In this document: piece after piece, positions 1 to 5,886 of the stretch
How the letters are laid out: each line of letters begins with the position of its first letter
Position numbering within the stretch: the first letter of the stretch is position 1
Assembly (NCBI GenBank): GCA_050288085.1
Contig: JBNKDD010000209.1
Span: 1 to 9,893 of the forward strand
Direction: 5' to 3'
DNA length: 9,893 bases
DNA from: JBNKDD01 sp050288085
Lineage (GTDB): Bacteria; Chloroflexota; Anaerolineae; Aggregatilineales; UBA3940
The notes under the pieces: generated by a model
What the model was told of the DNA's origin: nothing
Database searches by the model: none
Seen by the model: the letters and a program-made list of their open reading frames with translations, nothing else
Program-made: the position numbers and the translations under genes

Positions 1-1
1 G

Positions 2-508
2 AAGAGCATCATCTCATCTGATGAAACGACTATTGCAACAAACAACTACAGGCAGCCGGTCGTATTAATAGATGCGCAGTCAGGAGAGATCAATTTAGAC
101 TTAGAAACCAATGATGAAACTTTCCCAAGAGAATCGATCTATGTCATGGATATTGCATTTAACCCGTCAGGCGATCTGATTGCCGCCAGTTACACCAATC
201 GGAGTGGATCATTTGGAATGGTAGGTATATGGAACGTCGAGACCAAGGAGTTTATTTCTCATACGGATGATCAGACAGAATCGATAGATACCATAACCTG
301 GACTCATGATGGGAGTGCCATCGCCGCCGGGACGCAAGAGGGTAAAGTTCTCATCTGGGATAGTTCAACGTTGGAACTGCTAGCCACTTTCGACGACCAG
401 CATGAGCCGGTTGATCATCTGGCCTTTACGTTTGATGATCAGTGGTTGGTATCAGTGTCTAATGAAGGGGAGGTCATCACTTACCGCGTGGATGATTACC
501 TGCCCTGA
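2..508 (+). CDS. WD40 repeat protein, C-terminal part (5' end outside window)
   Basis: The reading frame is open from the left edge (base 2) to a TGA at 506-508, giving the last 168 residues of a longer protein. The ATG at 146 is internal and has no Shine-Dalgarno sequence, so it is not taken as the start. The sequence shows repeated WD40 blade signatures: strand segments such as DIAFNPSGDLIAAS, then VGIWNVET; TITWTHDGSAIAAGTQEGKVLIWD; then HLAFTFDDQWLVSVSNEGEVITYRV. The spacing is about 40 residues and the last blade ends at the stop. WD40 propellers are protein-interaction scaffolds; no enzymatic residue is visible. In bacteria they often sit at the C-terminus of larger signalling or lipoprotein architectures, but the N-terminal part is missing here, so its role cannot be given. 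The neighbour on the opposite strand ends only 3 bp away, without a visible terminator. Confidence 0.85.
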   Translation, partial: KSIISSDETTIATNNYRQPVVLIDAQSGEINLDLETNDETFPRESIYVMDIAFNPSGDLIAASYTNRSGSFGMVGIWNVETKEFISHTDDQTESIDTITWTHDGSAIAAGTQEGKVLIWDSSTLELLATFDDQHEPVDHLAFTFDDQWLVSVSNEGEVITYRVDDYLP

Positions 509-511
509 AGC

Positions 512-1468
512 TCAATCGCTGCCCAATAATGCCTCGTCAAAGAAGCCAATGATCTGCTGTTCATACTCCTCCGGGCGGACTTCCGGGATTCCGCCGTGCC
601 AGGCTTCCGGCACCAACCAGAATTGTTTAGGGCCACCAGCCAGATCGTAATAATGCCGGGCGATGCGGGAACCCATCTCATCTTCCGGCCCGGTTCCGAT
701 CACCAAAATCGAGCGGTGGGCGATCTCCTGAACGGCCTCGGCTACGCCTTGTTGAGGCATCTCCGCACCGGTTTTCCAGGCGATGCCCAACAAGCCAGAC
801 CAATAGAGGTTGGTGGACAGCCGGTCAGAGAAGGTATGGCGCGGTGGCAGGTCGGATACCCTGGCAAAACCGGGTTCTTCTGCGACTATCGCCTGGATCG
901 ACTCCGTCTCGGCGGCAGCACGGATAGCGATTGCTCCGCCCATCGAAAAGCCTAAGATGCCGATCCGGTCGGGGTTTACGTCCTCCCGATGCTGTAGATA
1001 ATCCAGTGCAGCGAACACGTCGTGCACGTCCTCCCAACCGAAAGTCCGCATCACGGCGTCGCTCTCGCCGTGCCCGCGCAGGTCGCACATCAACACACCG
1101 TACCCGTGCCGGGCAAGCATCTCCGCCCGCCAGATCATTGTAACCCGGTTGCCGTTCCAGCCATGCAGCAGGATGATCGCCGCACCGTTATCAGATGGGA
1201 TGTACCACCCGGACAAGTTCACACCATCGGCGCTGGTCAGGGAGACCGTCTCATAGTCGTATCCCAGGTTAGCCGGCGTGATGCAGCATATTTCGGTATT
1301 GGCCGGATTAGAGGAGTTGTTCACCCAGGCGATGATCATGCCAAAGTAAAGCATCAATGAACCAAAGAGCAACCCGACTCCCAGCAGGTTGATCCAGTAG
1401 CGGCAGCCGCGCTTTTTGCCTGTCTTTGTAGGCAGTGATTCGTTTTCCTGTATCATTGGCATTTGCAT
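512..1468 (-). CDS. Membrane-anchored alpha/beta-hydrolase (serine hydrolase)
   Basis: A 318-residue protein with a basic N-terminus (KTGKKR), one hydrophobic helix at about residues 26-48, and an extracytoplasmic alpha/beta-hydrolase domain from about 70 on. The catalytic set is complete: oxyanion motif LLHGWNGNR (H102-G103), nucleophile elbow GFSMGG (Ser175), a candidate acid near Asp263 (GTGPEDE) and His291 (AWHGG). The strand-helix pattern around DLRGHGESD is typical of the family. Substrate cannot be told; related proteins are esterases, lipases or peptidases. Start choice: ATG at 1468 has AGGA directly abutting it, while the in-frame ATG at 1462 (Met3) has that AGGA 5 nt upstream and is probably the true start; the difference is two residues. 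It is transcribed divergently from the methyltransferase operon and converges on the WD40 gene. Confidence 0.88.
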   Translation of the reverse strand: MQMPMIQENESLPTKTGKKRGCRYWINLLGVGLLFGSLMLYFGMIIAWVNNSSNPANTEICCITPANLGYDYETVSLTSADGVNLSGWYIPSDNGAAIILLHGWNGNRVTMIWRAEMLARHGYGVLMCDLRGHGESDAVMRTFGWEDVHDVFAALDYLQHREDVNPDRIGILGFSMGGAIAIRAAAETESIQAIVAEEPGFARVSDLPPRHTFSDRLSTNLYWSGLLGIAWKTGAEMPQQGVAEAVQEIAHRSILVIGTGPEDEMGSRIARHYYDLAGGPKQFWLVPEAWHGGIPEVRPEEYEQQIIGFFDEALLGSD

Positions 1469-1580
1469 CCTGGCTAACCGGTTTCGAGACTATATGATAC
1501 ATCATGCGCCTATCTTGTGCGGGCGAATCGAGTATGATATAGGAGGTCGAACCGGTGGACTTCAACAGTTGAGGTGAAAC
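1469..1580. promoter_or_regulatory. Divergent intergenic/promoter region
   Basis: This 112-bp gap separates the starts of two divergently transcribed units, so both promoters should lie in it or close by. A TATGAT hexamer at 1533-1538 (+) and a TATCAT hexamer on the minus strand (1494-1499) could be -10 boxes, but neither has a good -35 at proper spacing. Two related motifs, AACCGGTTTCGA (1476-1487) and TCGAACCGGT (1547-1556), lie near the two ends, roughly mirror-imaged around the shared ACCGGT core; they could be operator half-sites. The region also holds a strong AGGAGGT at 1541-1547, discussed with the short leader ORF. The assignment as a promoter region rests on gene orientation; the individual boxes are weak. 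Confidence 0.5.
1555..1572 (+). CDS. Possible 5-codon leader ORF (MDFNS)
   Basis: A consensus Shine-Dalgarno AGGAGGT (1541-1547) is followed after 7 nt by GTG (1555), then GAC TTC AAC AGT and TGA (1570-1572). The TGA overlaps the start of the methyltransferase's own ribosome-binding site GAGGTG (1571-1576). The strong upstream SD is otherwise unexplained, since it is in the wrong place (33 nt) for the ATG at 1581 and an in-frame stop at 1575 blocks an extended start. Translating this minimal ORF could bring ribosomes to the downstream start, that is, translational coupling. The ORF is so short that chance is a real alternative. Confidence 0.25.
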   Translation: MDFNS

Positions 1581-2219
1581 ATGATCGTGCTGCGCATCTT
1601 GCTGTGGGTGGTGATTGGTATCCCTGCCGCGCTGTTCTTCTGGCTAGTGATCGTGCGGATTGTGCGGCATATCTACAAGTTTCCCATTCCTGAATTTCTG
1701 ACCGGGCTGATCGATAATCCCTTGCGGCGTCGCATTCAACCGCCGGATGAGATCGCCATTCGCCATAAGCTCGAACCGGGCATGACGGTTTTGGAGGTTG
1801 GGCCGGGCAACGGGCGGTATACCCTCGCGGCGGCTGATCGGATCGGCGAGGGGGGAAAGCTGATCGCCATCGACATCGAACCTAAGATCATTGCCCGGTC
1901 GCAAGTGCGGCTGGGCGAGGACGGAATATCGAATGTCAAAGCCCGTACTGCGGATGTGCTCGATCTACCATTTGATGAGGGGACGTTTGACGCGATCTAC
2001 ATGATCACCGTGATCGGCGAGATTCCAACGCCGGAGCGGGCTTTTGCCGAGTTTTACCAGGTGCTGAAGGTGGGCGGTACGCTGGCTTTCAGCGAATTGT
2101 TGCCCGACCCTGATTACCCCTCACCACGCCGGTTACAACGCCTGGGCGATGCGGCTGGTTTCCACTTTGTGGAGAAGAGTGGGAATGCCTTCTCGTATAC
2201 GGTGGTGTTGGAGAAATAA
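1581..2219 (+). CDS. Membrane-anchored class I SAM-dependent methyltransferase
   Basis: A 212-residue protein. Residues 4-27 form a strongly hydrophobic helix (ILLWVVIGIPAALFFWLVIV), followed by a short basic linker. The Rossmann-type methyltransferase core starts near residue 68: motif I VLEVGPGNGRYT binds S-adenosylmethionine, LIAIDIEP is the acidic end of strand 2 that normally contacts the ribose, then DVLDLPFDEGTFDAIYMI (motifs II/III) and LKVGGTLAFSE (post-motif). It resembles UbiE/Methyltransf_11 proteins, but the acceptor is unknown. Start: ATG at 1581 with GAGGTG 4 nt upstream; an in-frame TGA at 1575 excludes a longer start. It is the first gene of a three-gene operon: the next gene follows after 31 bp. 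The membrane anchor suggests a lipid or membrane-associated acceptor; this is inference. Confidence 0.9.
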   Translation: MIVLRILLWVVIGIPAALFFWLVIVRIVRHIYKFPIPEFLTGLIDNPLRRRIQPPDEIAIRHKLEPGMTVLEVGPGNGRYTLAAADRIGEGGKLIAIDIEPKIIARSQVRLGEDGISNVKARTADVLDLPFDEGTFDAIYMITVIGEIPTPERAFAEFYQVLKVGGTLAFSELLPDPDYPSPRRLQRLGDAAGFHFVEKSGNAFSYTVVLEK

Positions 2220-2239
2220 GAAGCTTTTTATAGCATATG

Positions 2240-2246
2240 AGGAGGA
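2240..2246 (+). promoter_or_regulatory. Ribosome-binding site that fixes a GTG start
   Basis: AGGAGGA lies 4-5 nt before GTG 2251. It decides the start of the lipoprotein gene: the same frame is open further upstream to 2149, inside the methyltransferase gene, but only the GTG has a ribosome-binding site and a lipoprotein signal peptide directly after it. Confidence 0.75.
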
Positions 2247-2250
2247 ACCA

Positions 2251-2769
2251 GTGAGGCGATTTATGCTGCCGTTTTTGATCCTGTCGGCTGCTGTGCTGGC
2301 CTGTAACATCACACCTGACGAGGAAGCAGTGCCTACGGACATACCTTTTACCACAGTGCCGGATGAGGCTCCCAGTCCACCCGCTACCCTCATCCCCGAA
2401 GCCACAGAGGAAGGGCCTTTACCGGATCTGACCAGTTCGAATGGCATTATGGCCAGGGGTTATGACGGGATCTGCCTGGACAGTTACAGCGACCTGGTAA
2501 TCGACTACGAGTTTTGTGTGGAGAATATCGGCCAGGGGGATGCCGGGCCGTTTGCCGTCATCGACGGTGAATGGAGCCATGAGTTTGACGGGTTAGCTGC
2601 CGGAGCACGAGAGTGTGTCATGATAGAAAAACAGGAGATTACAACCGCAAATTATATGGTTGACGCACGGAACGAGGTTGAAGAATCAAACGAGACAAAT
2701 AACTATGGCAGTTTCAATATAACGCCCTCTCCGCCCCCGCTCTGCACACCCATCGGGGATGGGGGGTAA
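2251..2769 (+). CDS. Lipoprotein with CARDB-like domain
   Basis: Starting at GTG 2251 gives 172 residues. The N-terminus MRRFMLPFLILSAAVLAC is a lipoprotein signal peptide (basic start, hydrophobic core, lipobox VLAC with Cys18 as the lipidated residue). A Pro/Thr/Glu-rich linker (about 19-56) follows, then one small beta-sandwich domain from PDL (58) to about 156. That domain matches the CARDB pattern: a VENIGQGDAGPF segment, a GLAAGA turn, and the family's best marker, VDARNEVEESNETNN, near its end. CARDB domains are extracellular adhesion or binding modules. Four cysteines (75, 89, 122, 165) in the mature part could form disulfides. It lies 31 bp after the methyltransferase and 2 bp before the next gene, so it is almost certainly co-transcribed with both. 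Probable location is the outer face of the cytoplasmic membrane. The ligand is unknown. Confidence 0.82.
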   Translation: MRRFMLPFLILSAAVLACNITPDEEAVPTDIPFTTVPDEAPSPPATLIPEATEEGPLPDLTSSNGIMARGYDGICLDSYSDLVIDYEFCVENIGQGDAGPFAVIDGEWSHEFDGLAAGARECVMIEKQEITTANYMVDARNEVEESNETNNYGSFNITPSPPPLCTPIGDGG

Positions 2770-2771
2770 CA

Positions 2772-3845
2772 ATGCCAAAAGATAAAGCCCGGCGACCCTG
2801 GATTAAGCGGATTGGATTGGGCTTGTTGGGGCTGCTGGCGGTGGCTGTTCTAGTCATGTTTGCCTATTCACGGATCATGGATGCGCAGGCCAGCCGGATC
2901 GAGCCGCCGGACGATGCGATATTGGTGGATATCGGCGGGCGGAATATCTACATGCGCGGTATGGGTTTGGAGCATGACGGCCCCGCTGTCGTGTTGATCT
3001 CCGGGTTTGCGGGCGGCGTGACCGATGATTCAGGCTGGTGGGCCGGTGTCCAACCCGTGCTGGCCGAATCGATGCGAGTGTATACTTTCGATTATGCCGG
3101 TTATGCCTGGAGCGATCTGAACCCCGCCGGAGTGTCGCATGATAATGCCGCCGATGATCTGCATGCTGCCCTGGTCGAACTGGGTGAGGAAGAAGTAATT
3201 CTCGTGGGCTGGGCAACCGGTTCGAACACGACCATCTTCTATGCCGACCGGTACCCGGATGATCCTCGATTGATGGGGATCATCTGGCTTGATCCTGATG
3301 TGTTGACCCCTGATCTGATCGATTGGTACTGCGGCACAACATCCCCGGGAATCTATGATCTGGCGCGGGCCGGAAACCAGATCGGTGTGATGCGGTTGTA
3401 TTACGAATTTGGCATTGCTAATCGCGAAGCAGCAGCGATGGCCGATCACTTATCGCCGCGGGCCGACGAGTTGTTCGATTGGGATACCTACAACCGGATC
3501 GATGCCCGGCGGGGAACCAGAACGGCGATGCGGGCGGCTGTTGACCATGCCGATGCCTATTGTGCTGATCTCGACCTGGCCGCCCAGACTCCGCTGCCGA
3601 CGGATATTCCGCTCTACGTGGTTCAGTCTGATTTTCTCAGGCTCCAGGGGATAGACAACCCGGAGTGGGTCGAATTGAATGCCTGGCGTCAACCGATCAT
3701 GGAGGCGTGGTATCAACAGGCCGCCGAGAATTCGGCGGGGGGACGCCATATCTTCATCGCGAACAGCGATCACTTCACGATGCTCGATCAGCCGGATGCG
3801 CTGGTCGAAGCGATTGAGGAACTGACCAAGCAGGTAGAGGGCTGA
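2772..3845 (+). CDS. Membrane-anchored alpha/beta-hydrolase-fold protein lacking the nucleophile Ser
   Basis: 357 residues. A basic N-terminus (MPKDKARRPWIKR) and a hydrophobic helix at about 14-32 anchor the protein; the alpha/beta-hydrolase fold spans about 50-352. Family landmarks are clear: the VVLISGFAGG oxyanion strand (73-82), FDYAGYAWSD (107-115), the nucleophile elbow VILVGWATGSNTT (142-154), the strand 7 acid region LYVVQSD (Asp287), and NSDHF (His334) near the end. At the elbow the expected G-x-S-x-G reads G-W-A-T-G, with Ala148 (codon GCA at 3213-3215) where the catalytic Ser should be. The usual HG oxyanion pair is also changed to SG. The protein may therefore be a pseudo-hydrolase or may use another residue; Ser151 is three positions on and is not in the right place. 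ATG 2772 lies 2 bp after the lipoprotein stop, with a G-rich SD (2761-2766). It is the last gene of the operon. Confidence 0.88.
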   Translation: MPKDKARRPWIKRIGLGLLGLLAVAVLVMFAYSRIMDAQASRIEPPDDAILVDIGGRNIYMRGMGLEHDGPAVVLISGFAGGVTDDSGWWAGVQPVLAESMRVYTFDYAGYAWSDLNPAGVSHDNAADDLHAALVELGEEEVILVGWATGSNTTIFYADRYPDDPRLMGIIWLDPDVLTPDLIDWYCGTTSPGIYDLARAGNQIGVMRLYYEFGIANREAAAMADHLSPRADELFDWDTYNRIDARRGTRTAMRAAVDHADAYCADLDLAAQTPLPTDIPLYVVQSDFLRLQGIDNPEWVELNAWRQPIMEAWYQQAAENSAGGRHIFIANSDHFTMLDQPDALVEAIEELTKQVEG

Positions 3846-3866
3846 GTTTCGCAGAGCTCAGGGTAA

Positions 3867-4265
3867 TCAGCCAGTCAAATCTGTCCGGATAGATTCCAAC
3901 GCTTGCTCAACTGAGGTGAAAAGGGGAACTTTTTTGTACGATCCATACTGTGTCTGCTGAACGGCGTTTACTGCCATTTCGACCAGCGAACCAGAACCCA
4001 CCAGTGATGGAACCACCAACAAATCCGACCGGGGCTGCTGAGAAACACGTTTGACTTCGCCCATCATTGTTACCATGTCGCCAAAACCCATTTTGACTGC
4101 ACTTGCGTCAAAAACTATATAGTATTCAGGGCTGTCGTAAATGGTATCTCTGAGAGCAAGGATTTGATCAAAGGCTTTTGGAGCTTCCCGAACGTAGTTC
4201 ATAGGCTCCTGGCAAATCACCACAATAATTGGCTCATCGGGAAGTTTTTCAACGATAATAGGCAT
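3867..4265 (-). CDS. Small alpha/beta protein, STAS/SpoIIAA-like (function unknown)
   Basis: A 132-residue protein without signal peptide or membrane helix, so cytoplasmic. Hydrophobic strands (IIVVICQ, YYIVFDAS, DLLVVPSL, VPLF) alternate with amphipathic helices (about 26-41, 61-76, 91-105, 118-128). This beta-alpha pattern and the FDASAV turn (52-57) recall the STAS/SpoIIAA-like fold of anti-sigma-factor antagonists and relatives, but the resemblance is weak and I could not align a phosphorylation serine with confidence. The C-terminal part (residues 82-128) is what I would expect to be most conserved. Start: ATG 4265 with GGAG 6 nt upstream (complement of 4272-4275). No partner kinase or sigma factor is in the window. 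It converges on the upstream operon with a 21-bp gap and stands alone. Confidence 0.7.
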   Translation of the reverse strand: MPIIVEKLPDEPIIVVICQEPMNYVREAPKAFDQILALRDTIYDSPEYYIVFDASAVKMGFGDMVTMMGEVKRVSQQPRSDLLVVPSLVGSGSLVEMAVNAVQQTQYGSYKKVPLFTSVEQALESIRTDLTG

Positions 4266-4337
4266 CTGTGTCTCCGAGATTGTCTAGAATGGTTCATTCC
4301 GATACGCCTCATCCCTAACATTAGAAATCCTCTACCC

Positions 4338-4356
4338 CATGAGCAAAAGCCTCATG
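4338..4356. repeat. Perfect 6-bp inverted repeat
   Basis: CATGAG - CAAAAGC - CTCATG, 6-bp arms with a 7-nt spacer, 15 bp from the 7-bp repeat at 4371-4390. On its own it is close to chance expectation; the pairing with the second repeat is what makes it worth recording. Confidence 0.3.
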
Positions 4357-4370
4357 AATTGGCCGATGCG

Positions 4371-4390
4371 GATTGCAACCAGGTGCAATC
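4371..4390. repeat. Perfect 7-bp inverted repeat
   Basis: GATTGCA - ACCAGG - TGCAATC is a perfect 7-bp inverted repeat with a 6-nt spacer, about 106 bp upstream of the 4265 start. It could be an operator or an RNA hairpin in the leader of that gene. There is no T-run after it in either direction, so it is not an intrinsic terminator. Confidence 0.4.
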
Positions 4391-4522
4391 TATTCATGAT
4401 GGCAAAATTCTACCAGAGGATTTACTTCAGCAGAGTTACATTATTGAAACAATGATTAACCACATTAAGCAGCCACATGAAAAAAGCCGCTCGCCGAAAA
4501 TGTATAGGAGACTGATCTAGCA

Positions 4523-4912
4523 TCAGCCGGTGAGCAGATTCGCTACCTCGATCAGGTTGCCGTCCGGGTCGTAGAAGTAGATCGACTCGATAGGGCCATT
4601 AGCCCCGGTGCGGCGAACCGGCCCCTCGATGATCGTTACCCCGCAGGCTTTGGCGTGAATGATCAGTTCGCTAATTGGTGTGTCGGTGGTGAAACACAAA
4701 TCCTCTGAGCCGGGGGTGGGGATCTGTGCTTTTGGCTCGAATTCGTGCCCGACCTGATGCAGGTTGAGCTTCTGTTGTGCGCCGTCTGGCCCGAAGTGCA
4801 GGGCTTTGCGCCCCTCCCCAAAGGTGATGATCTCCATCCCCAATACGGTATGGTAAAAATCGCAAGTGGTGTCGATATCACGCACGGTCAGGACGAGATG
4901 GTCAATTCGCAT
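4523..4912 (-). CDS. VOC-family (glyoxalase/dioxygenase-fold) protein, GLOD5-like
   Basis: 129 residues forming one complete VOC domain with two beta-alpha-beta-beta-beta modules. Module 1 begins IDHLVLTVRDIDTTCDFY and contains LGMEIITF and KALHFG; module 2 ends IYFYDPDGNLIEVANL. The sequence closely follows the GLOD5 subgroup: EFEPKA, PTPGSEDLCF, KACGV and EGPVRRTGANGPI are its recognisable segments. Likely metal ligands are His5, His52 (LNLHQ) and Glu122 (LIEV), consistent with a divalent-metal enzyme; the fourth ligand may come from a dimer partner. The substrate of GLOD5-type proteins is not established, so a glyoxalase call would be too specific. It is cytoplasmic. It is the last gene of a three-gene minus-strand operon, 28 bp after the PPOX gene. 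No clear Shine-Dalgarno precedes ATG 4912, which may mean coupling to the upstream gene or weak expression. Confidence 0.9.
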   Translation of the reverse strand: MRIDHLVLTVRDIDTTCDFYHTVLGMEIITFGEGRKALHFGPDGAQQKLNLHQVGHEFEPKAQIPTPGSEDLCFTTDTPISELIIHAKACGVTIIEGPVRRTGANGPIESIYFYDPDGNLIEVANLLTG

Positions 4913-4940
4913 TGGCTGTGCCAGCAGGCTTGATAATAGT

Positions 4941-5351
4941 TTAGTCGGTGCGCACCCGGATCGGCTTCACTTTGAAGACCAGCCGCTCCTCTTTCCCTTT
5001 CCGGTTTGCGTCGGCGTATCCGCCATAAAACGGCTTGCCTTCATACAGCATCGACAACTGCTCGATCAGATCGACGCCGCCTTCCCTGGTGATTTCCTCT
5101 ACTATCCCCCGAACCTCAACATAACGATAAGGGTCCTGCGGGTCGATAGCCATGATCGCAACTTTGGGGTTGGCTTCGATGTTCCGGGTTTTGGCGCGGC
5201 CTGAAATCGAACTAAACCAGATGTAGGGCGCATCATAGGTGCACCAGATGACGGATGATTGCGGGAATCCATCCGGCATGATGGTGGTTAAGGTGACACA
5301 TACCGGCCCTTCAAACAGGTCTTTATGCGAATCGGGGATAGTTTCAGCCAT
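4941..5351 (-). CDS. PPOX-class (pyridoxamine 5'-phosphate oxidase-like) oxidoreductase
   Basis: 136 residues with the split-barrel flavin-binding fold: CVTLTTIMPDGFPQSSVIW near the N-terminus, IWFSSISGRAKTRNIEANPKVAIMA in the middle (the Arg/Lys-rich turn binds cofactor phosphate in the family), and YVEVRGIVEEI. The length is normal for the single-domain Rv1155-like group, whose members use F420 or FMN (a few bind haem). The cofactor cannot be settled from sequence by eye; F420 is my first guess. It probably reduces or oxidises small cytoplasmic substrates. Start: ATG 5351 with AAGGAG 10 nt upstream (complement of 5362-5367). That SD overlaps the stop codon of the preceding gene (TAA, complement of 5366-5368), which indicates co-translation with it. 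Confidence 0.88.
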   Translation of the reverse strand: MAETIPDSHKDLFEGPVCVTLTTIMPDGFPQSSVIWCTYDAPYIWFSSISGRAKTRNIEANPKVAIMAIDPQDPYRYVEVRGIVEEITREGGVDLIEQLSMLYEGKPFYGGYADANRKGKEERLVFKVKPIRVRTD

Positions 5352-5365
5352 GCTTGACTTGCTCC

Positions 5366-5839
5366 TTAGGGCACCTTTGGCGCGTTGAATTCACTCTCCA
5401 GGCGGTTCATCCATTTGTTCGCCACCTCGCCGACTGCCTCCAGGTTGGCTTTGAACTCTTCAAACGAGATATCGGCAATGGGGCGTTTGGTCTCCACGCT
5501 GATGATGTCCCGCTCAGTCTTGAGTTCTTCAGAGGCTACAATCGAGAAGTAGGCCAGACCGGTATCCGGGTTGTCGCTCATGTCGAGTAAATGGTAATAA
5601 AGGGGCAGCAGCTTGCCGCTGCTTGGCTCGGGCAGAAAGTTGATGAAGGATTTGAAGATCACCATGTTGTGCTGGGGCAACACCACCACATGGATACCTA
5701 CATCGTTATACTGAATTCGACAGCGGCCCCGCTCATCGAGTACAGCTCCCTGGCTCACCTTACCCAGATAAGTTTCGATTGCTTTGAGACCCTTCTCAAC
5801 AGAGCGATGTTGGGCACGTAGATGGGATAACATCGGCAT
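5366..5839 (-). CDS. YbjN / type III secretion chaperone-like fold protein
   Basis: 157 residues without signal peptide. An N-terminal helix (MLSHLRAQHRSVEKGLKAIETYLG) leads into beta strands (RGRCRIQYNDVGIHVVVLPQHNMVIFKSFINFLP), a short helix (LLPLYYHLLDMSD), further strands (GLAYFSIV, RDIISVETKRPIADI) and a C-terminal helix (SFEEFKANLEAVGEVANKWMNRLE). This order is that of the CesT/YbjN superfamily, found widely outside type III secretion systems; no secretion gene is near, so a T3SS role is not implied. Family members bind other proteins. Start: ATG 5839 has AAGGAG 4 nt upstream; the in-frame ATG at 5833 has it 10 nt upstream, so either is possible. It is the first gene of the operon with the PPOX (14-bp gap) and VOC genes. 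Confidence 0.72.
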   Translation of the reverse strand: MPMLSHLRAQHRSVEKGLKAIETYLGKVSQGAVLDERGRCRIQYNDVGIHVVVLPQHNMVIFKSFINFLPEPSSGKLLPLYYHLLDMSDNPDTGLAYFSIVASEELKTERDIISVETKRPIADISFEEFKANLEAVGEVANKWMNRLESEFNAPKVP

Positions 5840-5865
5840 GAATCTCCTTGTAATTGGCTAACAAT

Positions 5866-5886
5866 AATGAGCAATTGTAGCTCATT
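5866..5886. repeat. Perfect 7-bp inverted repeat over the -10 box
   Basis: AATGAGC - AATTGTA - GCTCATT: two perfect 7-bp arms around a 7-nt centre. It sits 13 bp after the end of the 5900-6889 gene and 26 bp before the next minus-strand start. As RNA it could be a weak terminator of the upstream gene (followed only by ATTGTT, not a proper U-run). As DNA it is a plausible operator covering the candidate -10 box. Confidence 0.45.

Larger units (their letters stand above)
4266..4522. other. Gene-free AT-richer stretch with two inverted repeats and a start-less open frame
   Basis: These 257 bp lie between two minus-strand genes and are visibly richer in A/T than their neighbours. I find no gene with a start and ribosome-binding site. 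A plus-strand frame is open through the whole stretch to a TAG at 4518-4520, and its last 55 or so codons have protein-like composition (e.g. DGKILPEDLLQQSYIIET). It has no ATG/GTG/TTG with a Shine-Dalgarno sequence, so it may be a gene remnant or chance. Two perfect short inverted repeats are present: CATGAG/CTCATG (4338-4356, 7-nt loop) and GATTGCA/TGCAATC (4371-4390, 6-nt loop). The promoter and leader of the 4265 gene must lie here, but I cannot assign boxes. Confidence 0.45.

Noticed and set aside
2149..2250. 34-codon N-terminal extension of the CARDB lipoprotein
   Set aside because: It would run antiparallel in phase inside the methyltransferase gene, and it would bury the signal peptide. 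GTG 2251 has a strong SD and an immediate lipoprotein signal.
3842..3861. CTGAG...CTCAG hairpin as terminator between convergent genes
   Set aside because: Only five base pairs with a 10-nt loop and no T-run on either strand.
4479..4500. Intrinsic terminator after the VOC gene (minus strand, GC-rich patch followed by six T)
   Set aside because: The GC-rich patch CGGCGAGCGGC is not self-complementary, so no stem forms before the T-run.
4164..4520. 118-codon plus-strand ORF from ATG 4164
   Set aside because: Its start lies inside the minus-strand gene 3867-4265, it has no ribosome-binding site, and only the 3' half lies outside that gene. Kept as a possible remnant, not as a gene.
4671..4881. 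Two minus-strand ORFs of 64 and 72 codons inside the VOC gene
   Set aside because: They are out-of-frame shadows of a strongly recognised protein.
5366..5839. Type III secretion chaperone role for the CesT-like protein
   Set aside because: The fold class is widespread outside secretion systems, and no injectisome or effector gene is present.
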